DNA of 64,000 nt from Derxia gummosa DSM 723 (GCF_000482785.1 NZ_AXWS01000013.1:229708-293707); one strand, 5' to 3'; shown: positions 8,493-17,644, counted from the first letter of the stretch. Notes: generated by a model not told the origin, from the letters alone. A program made the numbers and translations.

Positions 8493-9746
8493 TCAGTTCC
8501 ACGGATGGCGTGGTGCGTTCACGCCGTTGAGCGCATGGTTGCCGAGGTGGAAGAACTTCCAGCGCACCGGGTCGTGCAGCGTGTGCGTGCGCGCATTGCG
8601 CCAGTAGCGGTCGAGGTTGTGCGACAGCAGCGTCGCGCGCGTGCCCGCCAGCTCGAACAGCCGGCTCGCGGCGTCGAGCGCGGCCTCGGTGGTGAGCACC
8701 TTGGCCTCGGACACCGCGAGCGTCGCGGCATTGACGTTGTGCTCGGTCGGCTCGGCCACGGCCGCGTCGATCAGGCGGCCGGCGCGTTCGAGCAGCGCAT
8801 CGGCCGCATGCTGGTTGAGCACCAGCCGGCCGACGAGGGCGATCGTGAACGGGTCCTCGCTGGCCTTGTCCTTGCCGCTGTCGATCCACGGGCGGCTGCG
8901 TTCGCGCACGAAGGCGATTGTCTCGGCGAGGGCGCCGCGCGCGATGCCGCCGTCGATCGCGGCCTGGATGATCTGCGAGATCGCGCCGGCGGCGGTCGGC
9001 CGCTCGAAGGCCGCGATCGGCACCACGCGCGACTTCGGCACGCGCACGTTCACGATCTTCGTCGTGCCCGAGGCCGTGGTGCGCTGGCCGAAGCCCGACC
9101 AATCGTTGATGACCGTGAGGCCCGGCGCGGCGCGGTCGGCAAACACCAGCGCGCCCTGGCCGGCCTCGCCCACCGCGACGATCGGCACGTAATGCGCGAG
9201 CAGCGCGCCCGTGGTGTAGAACTTCTCGCCGTTGACGATCACGTCGTCGCCGTCCTCCACGAAGCGGGTCTCGAAGCTCGCGACATTCTTGCTGTGCAGC
9301 TCACTGAAGGCATTGCCGAAGCGATGGCCCGCGAGCGCGAGGCCGAACAGCTCGCGCTTCTGCGCCTCGCTGCCGTCGAGGTCGATGTGGGCGAGGATGG
9401 TCAGATGGTTCTGCGTGATCTGGGCGATGCTCGAATCGGCCGCCGCGAGCGTGGCGATCACCTCGGCCAGCGTCGCATAGCTCACGCCGGCGCCGCCGTA
9501 TGCGCGCGGCACGTTGATGGCCCACAGGCCGCTCTGCGAATAGGCGTCGATCTCCTCGATCGGCAGCCAGCCTTCGCGGTCGCGCTCGGCGGCGCCGGCC
9601 GCGAAGCGGGCTGCAAGCGCTTGCGCGATCTCGATCGCCTCGGCGTCGCTGGTGATCACATGGGCCGGCGCGCTCGGGCGCGGCAGCGCGGGAAAGGGCT
9701 CGCGCGTGTTGACGCGGGGGCGGGCGTGGGGCGTGGTGTCGGGCAT
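8493..9746 (-). CDS. SfnB/DszC-family acyl-CoA-dehydrogenase-like flavin oxidoreductase
   Basis: 417-aa protein with the acyl-CoA dehydrogenase fold used by flavin-dependent sulfur monooxygenases. Visible blocks: LWAINVPRAYGGAGVSYATL (N-terminal domain), FGNAFSELHSKNV, VNGEKFYTTGALLAHYVPIV, DWSGFGQRTTASGTT and the C-terminal DRYWRNARTHTLHDPVRWK. The RYWRNARTHTLHDP ending is characteristic of SfnB/DszC relatives rather than true acyl-CoA dehydrogenases. No catalytic Glu of fatty-acid dehydrogenases could be assigned. It sits between the DszA-like gene and a second family member. Likely oxygenates or desulfurises an organosulfur compound with FMNH2 supplied by the divergent SsuE-like reductase (inference). 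Confidence 0.85.
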   Translation of the reverse strand: MPDTTPHARPRVNTREPFPALPRPSAPAHVITSDAEAIEIAQALAARFAAGAAERDREGWLPIEEIDAYSQSGLWAINVPRAYGGAGVSYATLAEVIATLAAADSSIAQITQNHLTILAHIDLDGSEAQKRELFGLALAGHRFGNAFSELHSKNVASFETRFVEDGDDVIVNGEKFYTTGALLAHYVPIVAVGEAGQGALVFADRAAPGLTVINDWSGFGQRTTASGTTKIVNVRVPKSRVVPIAAFERPTAAGAISQIIQAAIDGGIARGALAETIAFVRERSRPWIDSGKDKASEDPFTIALVGRLVLNQHAADALLERAGRLIDAAVAEPTEHNVNAATLAVSEAKVLTTEAALDAASRLFELAGTRATLLSHNLDRYWRNARTHTLHDPVRWKFFHLGNHALNGVNAPRHPWN

Positions 9747-9772
9747 GTCGGACTCCTGGAGGATGTCGGAAT

Positions 9773-11002
9773 TCAGTTCGCGCCCTTGCCGGCGCCGATC
9801 TGCCAGACATAGGGCGGCTCGGTGCCGTTGACGGCGTGGTCACCCGCGATGCGCGACTTGTAGATGAGCGGGTTGTGGCTCGCGACCGTGCGCGCGTTGC
9901 GCCAGTGGCGGTCGAGCGCCTTGGGGCCGCTCGCGGCCGAGGCGCCGAGGGCGTTAAACAGGTCGGTCGTCGCGCGCAGCACGAGGTCGGCCACCACCAC
10001 CTGGGCCTTGCCCGATTCGAGTTCGGCGTCGATGTTGGCCTGCTTCTCGGCCGCCGCGTCGCCGCCGAAGCGCGCGAGATAGGCGCGCTGGGCCGGCTCG
10101 GCGGCGCGCACCGCCAGCACCTCGGCCGACCAGGCGCGCGCCGCGACCTCGCCCACCACCTGGAGGATCTGCGGATCGCGCGCGACCGAGTCGGCATTGC
10201 CGGTGCTGAAGATGCGCGTGCGGTTGCGCACCTCGTGCGCGATGTCGCGCTCGGCCGCGCGCGCGATGCCGGCGAGCGTGGCGAGCAGCACGAGCTGGTA
10301 GAAGGCGGTCTGGTACCTGAAGCGTTCGCCGAAGGGCGTGACATGGCCCGGCGCGACCTCGGCGTTCTCGTACACGGCCGTGCCGCTGCCCGTCGTGCGC
10401 TGGCCGAAGCCGTCCCAGTCGTCGGCGATGCTCACGCCGGGCTGGCGCGTGCTGACGGCTGCGATCACGTCGGCGCCGGTGTCGCTGCGCTGGGCGTAGG
10501 TGTCGATCCAGTCGGCGAAGATGCTGCCGGTCGTGTAGTACTTGCGGCCGCTGATGCGCCAGGCGTCGCCGTCGGGCGTCACCTTGGTGATGACCTCGCC
10601 GATCTTCACGCTGCCGACCTCGGTCCAGCCGTTGCCGACGAGCTGGCCCTCGACGAAGCGCGAGAACCACAGCGCGCGGTCGGCCGCGTCATGCGAATTG
10701 AGCTTGTCCTCGACGAAGGCGAAATGCCCGCGTAGCGCCTGCGGCAGGTTGGAATCGGCAGTGGCGAGTTCGACCAGCAGCTGGAACAGCTGGGGCAGCG
10801 AGGCGCCGTCGCCGCCGTGTTCCTTCGGCACGCGCACCGCGCCGAAGCCGGCCGCCTTGAGCCAGCCGATCGGTTCATACGGCAGGGTGCGGTTGCGCTC
10901 GCGGTCGAGCGCGCCCTCGGCGATGCGGGCGAAGACGGGCCGGAAACGCGCGGCCAGGCGGTCGTAGTCGGTACCGGTGGAAAGGGGAAGTTGCTGTGCC
11001 AT
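9773..11002 (-). CDS. second SfnB/DszC-family flavin monooxygenase
   Basis: 409 aa from the ATG at 11002; an in-frame upstream extension to 11056 exists but lacks family character. Blocks match the neighbouring paralogue: FGAVRVPKEHGGDGASL, ISGRKYYTTGSIFADW, DWDGFGQRTTGSGTA, and the C-terminal DRHWRNARTVASHNPLIYKS. It is the first gene of the minus-strand organosulfur unit, 26 bp before the next gene. The two paralogues are clearly diverged, so they probably act on different substrates or successive steps. DszC-type enzymes convert sulfides to sulfoxides and sulfones before a DszA-type enzyme cleaves C-S. That order is plausible here but unproven. Confidence 0.85.
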   Translation of the reverse strand: MAQQLPLSTGTDYDRLAARFRPVFARIAEGALDRERNRTLPYEPIGWLKAAGFGAVRVPKEHGGDGASLPQLFQLLVELATADSNLPQALRGHFAFVEDKLNSHDAADRALWFSRFVEGQLVGNGWTEVGSVKIGEVITKVTPDGDAWRISGRKYYTTGSIFADWIDTYAQRSDTGADVIAAVSTRQPGVSIADDWDGFGQRTTGSGTAVYENAEVAPGHVTPFGERFRYQTAFYQLVLLATLAGIARAAERDIAHEVRNRTRIFSTGNADSVARDPQILQVVGEVAARAWSAEVLAVRAAEPAQRAYLARFGGDAAAEKQANIDAELESGKAQVVVADLVLRATTDLFNALGASAASGPKALDRHWRNARTVASHNPLIYKSRIAGDHAVNGTEPPYVWQIGAGKGAN

Positions 11003-11276
11003 GGTTGCCTGCAAGTGCTGGATTGACAGCGCTTGCAACGGCAGCATCCGTGCCACGGGCGATATGCGGCGCGCGGCCGGCCATCGCCGGCATTCCGGAG
11101 CGCCGACCCTGCTTCAGCAGCAGCGGCTGCTGCGTGCTTGCTGGCGCAGCAGCAACCGACAGCTTCCCGATGCCCGGAAACCGCCTTCAGGGGCTGGCAC
11201 GGATGCCGCGTCTGCGCGGGCGGTGGCGTCGGCCCTGCCCGGCGCCTTCCGCCTCTCATCCGAACCGGAGCGCCCC
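11003..11276. promoter_or_regulatory. divergent promoter region, organosulfur unit and SsuE-like gene
   Basis: The 274-bp gap separates divergent genes and must hold both promoters. It contains an inverted repeat GCAGCAGC / GCTGCTGC (11117-11133) and a degenerate copy of the recurrent palindrome (TGACAGCGCTTGCA, 11024-11037). Either could be an operator; no -35/-10 pair stood out. Confidence 0.35.
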
Positions 11277-11849
11277 ATGTCCATCACCTTCATTTCCGGC
11301 AGCCCGCAGGCCCGTTCGCGCTCGAACGCGCTGCTCGATGTCATCCGCCATCAGGTCGTCGCGCGCGGCGCGACCGTCGAGGATGTGCGCGTGCGCGAAC
11401 TGCCGGCCGACGCACTGTTCGGCCTCGACATCGAGCAACCGCCGCTCAAGGCCGCGCTCGGCCGCGTCGCGCGGGCGAGTGCCGTCGTCATCGCCACGCC
11501 GATCTACAAGGCCAGCTATACCGGCCTGCTCAAGAGCTTTCTCGACCTGCTGCCGCAGGACGGGCTGAAGGACAAGATCGTGCTGCCGATCGCCACCGGA
11601 GGCTCGCCCGCGCATCTGCTCGCGATCGACTACGCGATCAAGCCGATGCTCGCCGCGCTCGGCGCGCGCTGGATCGTCGGCAGCGTGTACGCGAGCGACG
11701 CCCAGATCGGCAAGCGCGACGACGGCGGCTACCAGCCCGACGCCGAGATCGCGGCGCGGCTCGACGAGGCGTCGCGCCAGCTGCTGCATGCGCTCGACTG
11801 GGCGCGCGAGCATCGGGTCGCGCCGGCGCGCGCCGTGCTGGCGGCCTGA
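11277..11849 (+). CDS. SsuE-like NAD(P)H-dependent FMN reductase
   Basis: 190-aa flavodoxin-fold reductase. The start at 11277 gives MSITFISGSPQARSRSNALL, the phosphate-binding loop of the SsuE/MsuE family. VVIATPIYKASYTGLLKSFL and LPIATGGSPAHLLAIDYAIK then follow, both diagnostic of SsuE. Family knowledge: it reduces FMN with NAD(P)H and hands FMNH2 to a two-component monooxygenase. Located divergent from three flavin monooxygenases, it is the obvious electron supplier for them and for the SfnG-like enzyme at the window start. Length matches SsuE (about 190 aa). Confidence 0.88.
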   Translation: MSITFISGSPQARSRSNALLDVIRHQVVARGATVEDVRVRELPADALFGLDIEQPPLKAALGRVARASAVVIATPIYKASYTGLLKSFLDLLPQDGLKDKIVLPIATGGSPAHLLAIDYAIKPMLAALGARWIVGSVYASDAQIGKRDDGGYQPDAEIAARLDEASRQLLHALDWAREHRVAPARAVLAA

Positions 11850-11889
11850 ACCGGCCCGAGGCGCCGGGGCGCGGACCACACGCCCGCGC

Positions 11890-12939
11890 TCAGGGCCGGC
11901 GCGCCCGCACCGCCTCCGGCCCCGCCGGCGGCGCATGCAGATCGAGCCGCCGCCCCGCCTTCGCCACCTGCCCCGGCGTCTCGCGCCCGATCAGCGCCGG
12001 CAACCGGCGCGACGCGGCGATCAGCCCTTCGAGGTCGATACCGGTGTCGTAGCCCATGAGCGCGAGCGCGTGCACGACATCCTCGCTGCACACATTGCCG
12101 GTCGCGCCCGGCGCGTAGGGGCAACCGCCGAGGCCGCCGAGCGCCATGTCGAAGCGCGTCGCGCCCGCGCCCGCCGCCGCGAGCAGATTGGCGAGGCCCA
12201 GCCCGCGCGTGTCGTGGAAGTGCAGCGTCAGCTCAAGCCCCGGCCAGCGCGTGAGCACCGCGCCCACCAGCGCCTCGACCTGCGGCGGAAAGGCCATGCC
12301 GGTCGTGTCGCAGAGCGCGACGCGCGTCACGCCCAGTTCGCCCGTGAAGCGCTCGACCCAGCCGAGCACCTCGGCCGCCGCCACCTCGCCCTCCATCGGG
12401 CAGCCGAAGCTGCAACTGAGCGACACATTCACCGCCCGCCCCGCCGCGCGCGCGAGCGCGACCACCGCGCCGAACTGCGCGAACGACTGCTCGCGCGTCA
12501 TGCGCAGGTTGGCGAGGTTGTGCGTCTCGCTCGCCGACATGACAAGGTTCAGCTCGTCGGCGCCGGCCGCGATCGCCGCCTCGGCGCCGCGCGCGTTCGG
12601 CACCAGCGCGGCATAGACGACGCCCGGCGCGCGCCGGATGCCGCGCATGACCTCGGCCGCGTCGGCGAGCGCCGGCACCGCCTTCGGCGACACGAAGGCC
12701 GTCGCCTCGATCTTCGCGAAGCCGAGCGCCGACAGCGCGTCGATCAGCGCGATCTTGTCGGCCGTGGGCACGAACACCGGCTCGACCTGAAAGCCGTCGC
12801 GCGGGCCGACCTCGTTGAGCCACAGCCGCCGCCCCGCGACGTGCCAAGGCGAGGCCGGTTCTGCAAAGGTTTGCAATCCCGCGTCCGACGGTACAGGTGC
12901 CGGGCCGACGGTCGCCGCCACGCCCCGCGCCGCGCTCAT
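11890..12939 (-). CDS. Hydroxymethylglutaryl-CoA lyase family protein
   Basis: 349-aa TIM-barrel lyase of the DRE-TIM/HMGL family. Seen: WLNEVGPRDGFQVEPVFVPT (the RDG metal-site segment; most HMG-CoA lyases read RDGLQ), FVSPKAVPALADA, LSCSFGCPMEGEV, LCDTTGMAFP, LHFHDTRGLGLANLLAA (His-x-His metal ligands), and GGLGGCPYAPGATGNVCSED with the catalytic Cys loop. The ATG overlaps the TGA of the upstream CoA-transferase gene (ATGA), so translation is likely coupled. Cleavage of an HMG-CoA- or citramalyl-CoA-like acyl-CoA formed by the partner transferase is the likely role. The N-terminus is about 40 aa longer than needed for the barrel, so a later start is possible. Confidence 0.85.
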   Translation of the reverse strand: MSAARGVAATVGPAPVPSDAGLQTFAEPASPWHVAGRRLWLNEVGPRDGFQVEPVFVPTADKIALIDALSALGFAKIEATAFVSPKAVPALADAAEVMRGIRRAPGVVYAALVPNARGAEAAIAAGADELNLVMSASETHNLANLRMTREQSFAQFGAVVALARAAGRAVNVSLSCSFGCPMEGEVAAAEVLGWVERFTGELGVTRVALCDTTGMAFPPQVEALVGAVLTRWPGLELTLHFHDTRGLGLANLLAAAGAGATRFDMALGGLGGCPYAPGATGNVCSEDVVHALALMGYDTGIDLEGLIAASRRLPALIGRETPGQVAKAGRRLDLHAPPAGPEAVRARRP

Positions 12940-14153
12940 GCGATCACCCCGCGCTCGCGCATCGCCGCGATCTGCGCCGGCGTGATGCCGAGGCCCGCGA
13001 GCACCGCGTCGGTGTCGTCGCCCAGCCCCGGCGCCGACGACCGCACACGCCCCGGCGTGCCGAGCAGCTTGGGCACGATGCCCGGCACCTCGACCTCGTA
13101 GCCGTCGCGCGTCGGCTGCCTGAGGATCATGCCGCGCGCGCGGTAGTGCGGGTCTTCGGCGATGTCCTTCGCGGTATAGACCTTGCCCGCCGGCACCTCG
13201 GCCGCCGCGAGCACCTCCAGCACGCCCGCGACCGTGCGTGGCGCGCACCAGTCGCCGATCGCGCCGTCGATCTCGTCCACGCGCGCGACGCGGCCGGTGT
13301 TGCTGCCGAGCGCCGGATCGTCGGCCAGGTCGGCGCGGCCGATCGCGGTCATCAGTCGTTTGAAGATGCTGTCGCCATTGCCCGCCACCAGCACCCAGCC
13401 GTCGGCGCAGCGATAGGCGTTCGACGGCGCGATGCCCGGCAGCGCGCTGCCCGCCGGCTCGCGCACCGCGCCGAAGGCGCTGTACTCGGGCAGCAGGCTT
13501 TCCATCACGTTGAACACCGCCTCGTGCAGCGCCACGTCGATCACCTGCCCCTTGCCGCCATTGGCCTGCCGGTGGTGCAGCGCGAGCAGCACGCCGATCA
13601 CGCCGTGCAACGCCGCGAGCGTGTCGCCGATGCTGATGCCGCAGCGCACCGGCACCCGGCCCGGCTCGCCGGTGAGATGGCGCAGCCCGCCCATCGCCTC
13701 GCCGATCAGGCCGAAGCCCGGCTTGTCGCGGTAGGGCCCGGTCTGGCCGTAGCCCGAGATGCGCAGCATCACGAGCTTCGGGTTGAGGGCGCTCAGTTCG
13801 TCCCAGCCCATGCCCCAGGCTTCGAGGGTTCCGGGGCGGAAGTTCTCGACCAGCACATCGGCCTCGGCGACGAGCCGGCGCGCGATGTCGCGGCCCTCGT
13901 CCGTGCGCAGGTCGAGCGCGACGGACTTCTTGTTGCGCGACTGCACCTGCCACCACACCGAGGTGCCTTCCTTGATGAGGCGCCAGTTGCGCAGCGGGTC
14001 GCCGCCCTTCGGCGGCTCGATCTTGACGACCTCGGCGCCGAAGTCGGCGAGGGTCTTGGCGGCGAAGGGGCCGGCGATGAGCTGGCCCATCTCGACGACG
14101 CGCAGGCCGGCGAGGGCATCGGGCGCGACGGAAAGCGGAGTGGCGGCGGTCAT
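12936..14153 (-). CDS. CaiB/BaiF family III CoA-transferase
   Basis: 405-aa class III CoA-transferase. Motifs in order: LAGLRVVEMGQLIAGPFAAK, LADFGAEVVKIEPP, GDPLRNW, SVALDLRTDEGRDIARRLVA, DVLVENFRPGTLEAWG, RISGYGQTGPYRDKPGF, and the SIGDTLAALHG segment carrying the catalytic Asp position. Length is typical (about 400 aa). It is cotranscribed with the HMG-CoA-lyase-like gene by a 4-bp overlap. Inference: transfer of CoA to a dicarboxylic or hydroxy acid, followed by cleavage by the partner. The physiological acid cannot be read from sequence. Confidence 0.87.
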   Translation of the reverse strand: MTAATPLSVAPDALAGLRVVEMGQLIAGPFAAKTLADFGAEVVKIEPPKGGDPLRNWRLIKEGTSVWWQVQSRNKKSVALDLRTDEGRDIARRLVAEADVLVENFRPGTLEAWGMGWDELSALNPKLVMLRISGYGQTGPYRDKPGFGLIGEAMGGLRHLTGEPGRVPVRCGISIGDTLAALHGVIGVLLALHHRQANGGKGQVIDVALHEAVFNVMESLLPEYSAFGAVREPAGSALPGIAPSNAYRCADGWVLVAGNGDSIFKRLMTAIGRADLADDPALGSNTGRVARVDEIDGAIGDWCAPRTVAGVLEVLAAAEVPAGKVYTAKDIAEDPHYRARGMILRQPTRDGYEVEVPGIVPKLLGTPGRVRSSAPGLGDDTDAVLAGLGITPAQIAAMRERGVIA

Positions 14154-14221
14154 GGGGCTTGCGGTCCTGTGTGCGGGCGTGCCGGGGCGCGCGAGGGCCG
14201 GATGATCGCGCAGGCCGCGCC

Positions 14222-14632
14222 TCAGGCGGCCGACGGCGGCAACACCAGCCAGCCGCGCCACAGCAGCCACCAGAACGCGCCCGTCACCAGCGAGGGCAGC
14301 AGCATCGCCGCGAGCGCCACCCAGCGCCACACGCCGTGCCCCGGCGGCAGCGGCAGCGCGCCCAGCTCGTGCGCGCGCCGCTGGTAATGCGCGAGCAGCT
14401 GCGACACCCGCCATTCAAGCAGGCCGAACAGCAGCGAGGTGAGCCCGCCCGCCACGCACAGCACCAGCAGGTTGCGCGGTCCGGCGTGCGCGAAGGCCGC
14501 GCCGCCCGCAGTGAAGGGCGCCGCGAGCAGCGCGCCGCTGATCGTCGTGAACACGGTGAACATCGTGAAGCGCATCGCGCCGTAATGCCGCGCGGTCTGC
14601 GCCGCCTCAGCGCGCTCGGGGGATTCGCTCAT
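14222..14632 (-). CDS. small three-helix membrane protein, unknown
   Basis: 136-aa inner-membrane protein. Three hydrophobic stretches are visible: about residues 20-41 (MRFTMFTVFTTISGALLAAP), 52-72 (NLLVLCVAGGLTSLLFGLLE) and 103-126 (WVALAAMLLPSLVTGAFWWL). Between helices 2 and 3 is a basic, His/Arg-rich cytoplasmic loop (HYQRRAHELG). No family is recognised with confidence. It lies upstream of the CoA-transferase gene on the same strand (68-bp gap) and diverges from the T6SS operon, so it could belong to either unit or neither. Confidence 0.6.
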   Translation of the reverse strand: MSESPERAEAAQTARHYGAMRFTMFTVFTTISGALLAAPFTAGGAAFAHAGPRNLLVLCVAGGLTSLLFGLLEWRVSQLLAHYQRRAHELGALPLPPGHGVWRWVALAAMLLPSLVTGAFWWLLWRGWLVLPPSAA

Positions 14633-14986
14633 GTTCCGCCTCCTGTTCCCACGGCCGGCCGGGCAAACCCGCGGCGGTCGCGCAATCGCGCGCGGCCCCT
14701 CGCGCCGATGACCTGATATCGGCGGTTTATCTCACTCAATTCGGCGCCTGCCCTGTAGGACACATCGGGTTTCATACCTGTCGCCGGCAGCGCAAGCCGC
14801 CGCACCACGGAATCGCGCAGGCGCCGAAAGCGCTTGCACGGCCCGGCAGTGAACCGAGCTCACCCGTGCCTTGCCTGAGTCGCGATGTCGCCGGCCCGCC
14901 AGCCGCGCGGAATGCCGTCATCGCGCCTCATGCCGCGCACGACCTCGGGCCAGGATGGCCCGGCAACTCCTCTCCGAGAGGCATCG
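14633..14986. promoter_or_regulatory. upstream region of the T6SS operon
   Basis: 354 bp between the divergent membrane-protein gene and tssB. No gene is seen. It includes a less GC-rich patch at about 14715-14780 and a partial copy of the recurrent palindrome (GAAAGCGCTTGCA, 14825-14837). No clear sigma-54 box (TGGCAC-N5-TTGC) was found. The T6SS promoter presumably lies here. Confidence 0.4.
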
Positions 14987-15496
14987 ATGGCAGACAGTCT
15001 TCAGAAATGGGTCGGCAACAACCGCCCGCCCCGCGTGCAGATCACCTATGACGTCGAGATCGGCGACGCGGTCGAGAAGAAGGAACTGCCGCTCGTGGTG
15101 GGCCTGCTGGCCGACCTGAGCGGCCAGCCGCTGAACCCGCTTCCCAAGCTCAAGGAGCGTCGCTTCGTCGACATCGACCGCGACAACTTCAACGAGATCA
15201 TGACCAAGATCGCGCCCCGGCTCGATCTGTCGGTGCCCGACACGCTCAAGGGCGAGGGCAACCTCAAGGTGGAACTCAACTTCACCGAGTTCGACCACTT
15301 CCGCCCCGAGGCCATCGTCAAGCAGGTGCCGCGTCTGGCGCGCCTGCTCGAAGCCCGCCAGCAGCTGCGCGATCTGCTCGCCAAGCTCGACGGCAACGAC
15401 GAACTCGACGCCCTGCTCGAAGCCATCGTCAACAACAGCGCCGAGCTGCAATCGCTCAAGTCGCAGGCCGGCGAAGCCGCGCCCGTGGCCCAGTGA
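14987..15496 (+). CDS. tssB: T6SS sheath small subunit TssB (VipA)
   Basis: 169-aa contractile-sheath subunit. The start at 14987 gives MADSLQKWVGNNRPPRVQIT; RPPRVQITYDVE is the conserved TssB opening. It is followed by LPLVVGLLADLSGQ, LKERRFVDIDRDNFNEIMTK, LKVELNFTEFDHFRPEAIVK and LLEARQQLRDLLAKLDGNDE. TssB pairs with TssC to build the cytoplasmic sheath whose contraction drives the Hcp tube. First gene of the T6SS unit, 44 bp before tssC. Confidence 0.97.
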   Translation: MADSLQKWVGNNRPPRVQITYDVEIGDAVEKKELPLVVGLLADLSGQPLNPLPKLKERRFVDIDRDNFNEIMTKIAPRLDLSVPDTLKGEGNLKVELNFTEFDHFRPEAIVKQVPRLARLLEARQQLRDLLAKLDGNDELDALLEAIVNNSAELQSLKSQAGEAAPVAQ

Positions 15497-15540
15497 TGCC
15501 CGCCTTCCGCCGTCCCGCCAACTCCCGAGTGTGAGCACCT

Positions 15541-17019
15541 ATGGCCAACGAACTTGAACAAGAAGGCGGCGCCGCCGTCGCCACCGCAGAAACCAGCCTG
15601 CTCGACCGCATCGTCCAGGAAGGCCGCATGGCCGTCGATCCGTCGCAGGGCCAGTACGCCAAGAAGCTGCTGGGCCAACTGGCGACCCAGATCCTCGACG
15701 AAGGCATGAAGACCAGCCCCGACAAGGGCGTGGTCGCCGCGATCAACGAGCGCATCGCCGAGATCGACAAGATCCTGTCCGACCAGCTCAACGCGATCAT
15801 CCACGACGATGCCTTCCAGGCACTCGAATCGTCGTGGCGCGGCCTGCACGACATGGTGCACGGCACCGACACCAGCTCGCGCCTCAAGCTGCGCCTGCTC
15901 AACGTGAGCAAGAAGGACCTGCTCAAGGATCTCGAATCGGCGGTCGATCATGACCAGAGCGTGCTGTTCAAGCATGTGTACGAGGCCGAGTACGGCACCT
16001 TCGGCGGCCAGCCCTATTCGCTGCTGATCGGCGATTACGAGTTCGGCCGTCATCCCCAGGACATGGCCCTGCTCGACCGCATGTCGAAGGTAGCCGCCGC
16101 CGCGCACGCGCCCTTCATCTCGGCCGCCGCCGCCTCGCTGTTCGACCTCAAGAGCTTTGCCGACCTCGGCGTGCCGCGCGATCTGGCCAAGGTGTTCGAG
16201 AGCCTCGAACTCGCCACCTGGCGCAGCCTGCGCGAGAGCGAGGACAGCCGCTATCTCGCGCTCGTCGTGCCGCGCTATGCCGCGCGCCTGCCCTACGGCG
16301 CCAAGACCTCGCCGGTCGAGGGCTTCAACTTCGAGGAAGACGTCGACGGCAGCGACCACGACAAGTACCTCTGGGCCAACGCCGCCTACCAGCTCGGCCT
16401 GTGCATCACCGACTCGTTCTCGAAGTACGGCTGGACCACCGCGATCCGTGGCGTCGAGGGTGGCGGCAAGGTTGACGGCATCGCCGCCCACACCTTCAAG
16501 ACGGCCGAGGGCGACGTGGGCCTCAAGTGCCCGACCGAAGTCGCCATCACCGACCGCCGCGAGAAGGAGCTGAACGATCTCGGCTTCATCGGCCTGGTCA
16601 ATGCCAAGGGCACGGACTACGCCGCCTTCTTCGGCGGCCAGACGGTCAACAAGCCCAAGGTGTACGCGAAGGACTCGGCCAACGCCAACGCCGCGCTGTC
16701 GGCCCGCCTACCCTATGTGCTCGCGGCCTCGCGCTTCGCGCACTACCTGAAGGTGATCATGCGCGACAAGGTGGGCAGCTTCCAGTCGCGCGGCGAGATC
16801 GAGACCTACCTCAACAACTGGATCGCCGACTACGTGCTGCTCAACGAGAGCGCGCCGCAGGCGACCAAGGCGCGCTTCCCGCTCGGCGAGGCGCGCGTGG
16901 ACGTGACCGAGGTGCCCGGCAAGCCCGGCGCCTACCAGGCCACCGTCTTCCTCAAGCCCCACTTCCAGATGGAAGAACTGACCGCCTCCATCCGCCTCGT
17001 CGCCCAGCTGCCGGCCTGA
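15541..17019 (+). CDS. tssC: T6SS sheath large subunit TssC (VipB)
   Basis: 492 aa, the usual TssC length. Conserved blocks: SLLDRIVQEGRMAVDPSQ, FQALESSWRGLHDMVHGTD, LKLRLLNVSKKDLLKDL, FGGQPYSLLIGDYEFGRHPQ, ARLPYGAKTSPVEGFNFEED, FSKYGWTTAIRGVEGGGKVD, CPTEVAITDRREKELNDLGF and the C-terminal SRFAHYLKVIMRDKVGSFQS. With TssB it forms the helical sheath depolymerised by ClpV. The long conserved C-terminal domain is intact. Confidence 0.98.
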   Translation: MANELEQEGGAAVATAETSLLDRIVQEGRMAVDPSQGQYAKKLLGQLATQILDEGMKTSPDKGVVAAINERIAEIDKILSDQLNAIIHDDAFQALESSWRGLHDMVHGTDTSSRLKLRLLNVSKKDLLKDLESAVDHDQSVLFKHVYEAEYGTFGGQPYSLLIGDYEFGRHPQDMALLDRMSKVAAAAHAPFISAAAASLFDLKSFADLGVPRDLAKVFESLELATWRSLRESEDSRYLALVVPRYAARLPYGAKTSPVEGFNFEEDVDGSDHDKYLWANAAYQLGLCITDSFSKYGWTTAIRGVEGGGKVDGIAAHTFKTAEGDVGLKCPTEVAITDRREKELNDLGFIGLVNAKGTDYAAFFGGQTVNKPKVYAKDSANANAALSARLPYVLAASRFAHYLKVIMRDKVGSFQSRGEIETYLNNWIADYVLLNESAPQATKARFPLGEARVDVTEVPGKPGAYQATVFLKPHFQMEELTASIRLVAQLPA

Positions 17020-17099
17020 TCCGGACACGACACAGCGAACCGGCCGGCCCGCCGTGAGCGCGGCGCCGGCCCACTCCAACAAGCCAGGGAAACATCCAG

Positions 17100-17588
17100 A
17101 TGGACGTGATCATTCTTGAAATCAAGGACGTGAAGGGCAACTGCCAGATCGACAAGTACCAGGGTCAGATCATCATCCAGTCCTTCAGCCACGGTGTGCA
17201 TCTGCCGCTGCAGATGGACACCTCCAACACCGAGCGCACGGCCGGCCGCCCCGTCTTCACCGAGATGACCTTCTCGAAGATGAGCGACATGGCGACGCCG
17301 GTGCTCTACGCCGCCTGCGTGCAGGGCAAGAAGCTCGGCGACGCCAAGATCCACATCGGCCGCAACGAGAACGGCGTGTTCATGTCGGTGCTCGAATACG
17401 TGCTGACCAGCGCGATGGTTTCCAACATCACCACCTCCGGCGGCGCCGGCGGCGGCACGATCCCGATGGACACCTTCTCGCTCAACTTCACCAAGATCAC
17501 GATGGACTTCACGCAGCAGAAGTCCGACTCGACCAAGAAGGGCACGGCCAACTTCGGCTGGGATCTGGAAACCAACAAGGCCGCCTGA
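17100..17588 (+). CDS. hcp: T6SS tube protein Hcp (TssD)
   Basis: 162 aa. Hcp hallmarks: IKGxCQ-like opening (LEIKDVKGNCQIDKYQGQII), IIQSFSHGV, GRPVFTEMTFSKMSDMATPV, and the C-terminal SLNFTKITMDFTQQKSDSTK. Hcp hexamers stack into the tube inside the TssBC sheath and can carry small effectors. No extra C-terminal effector domain is fused here. Gap of 80 bp after tssC; a GGGAA ribosome-binding stretch precedes the ATG. Confidence 0.97.
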   Translation: MDVIILEIKDVKGNCQIDKYQGQIIIQSFSHGVHLPLQMDTSNTERTAGRPVFTEMTFSKMSDMATPVLYAACVQGKKLGDAKIHIGRNENGVFMSVLEYVLTSAMVSNITTSGGAGGGTIPMDTFSLNFTKITMDFTQQKSDSTKKGTANFGWDLETNKAA

Positions 17589-17644
17589 TCCCCCGCCGGC
17601 GCGGCCCGCGCGGCGGGCGGCGCCGGCACCGCCGAGGAAGCACC

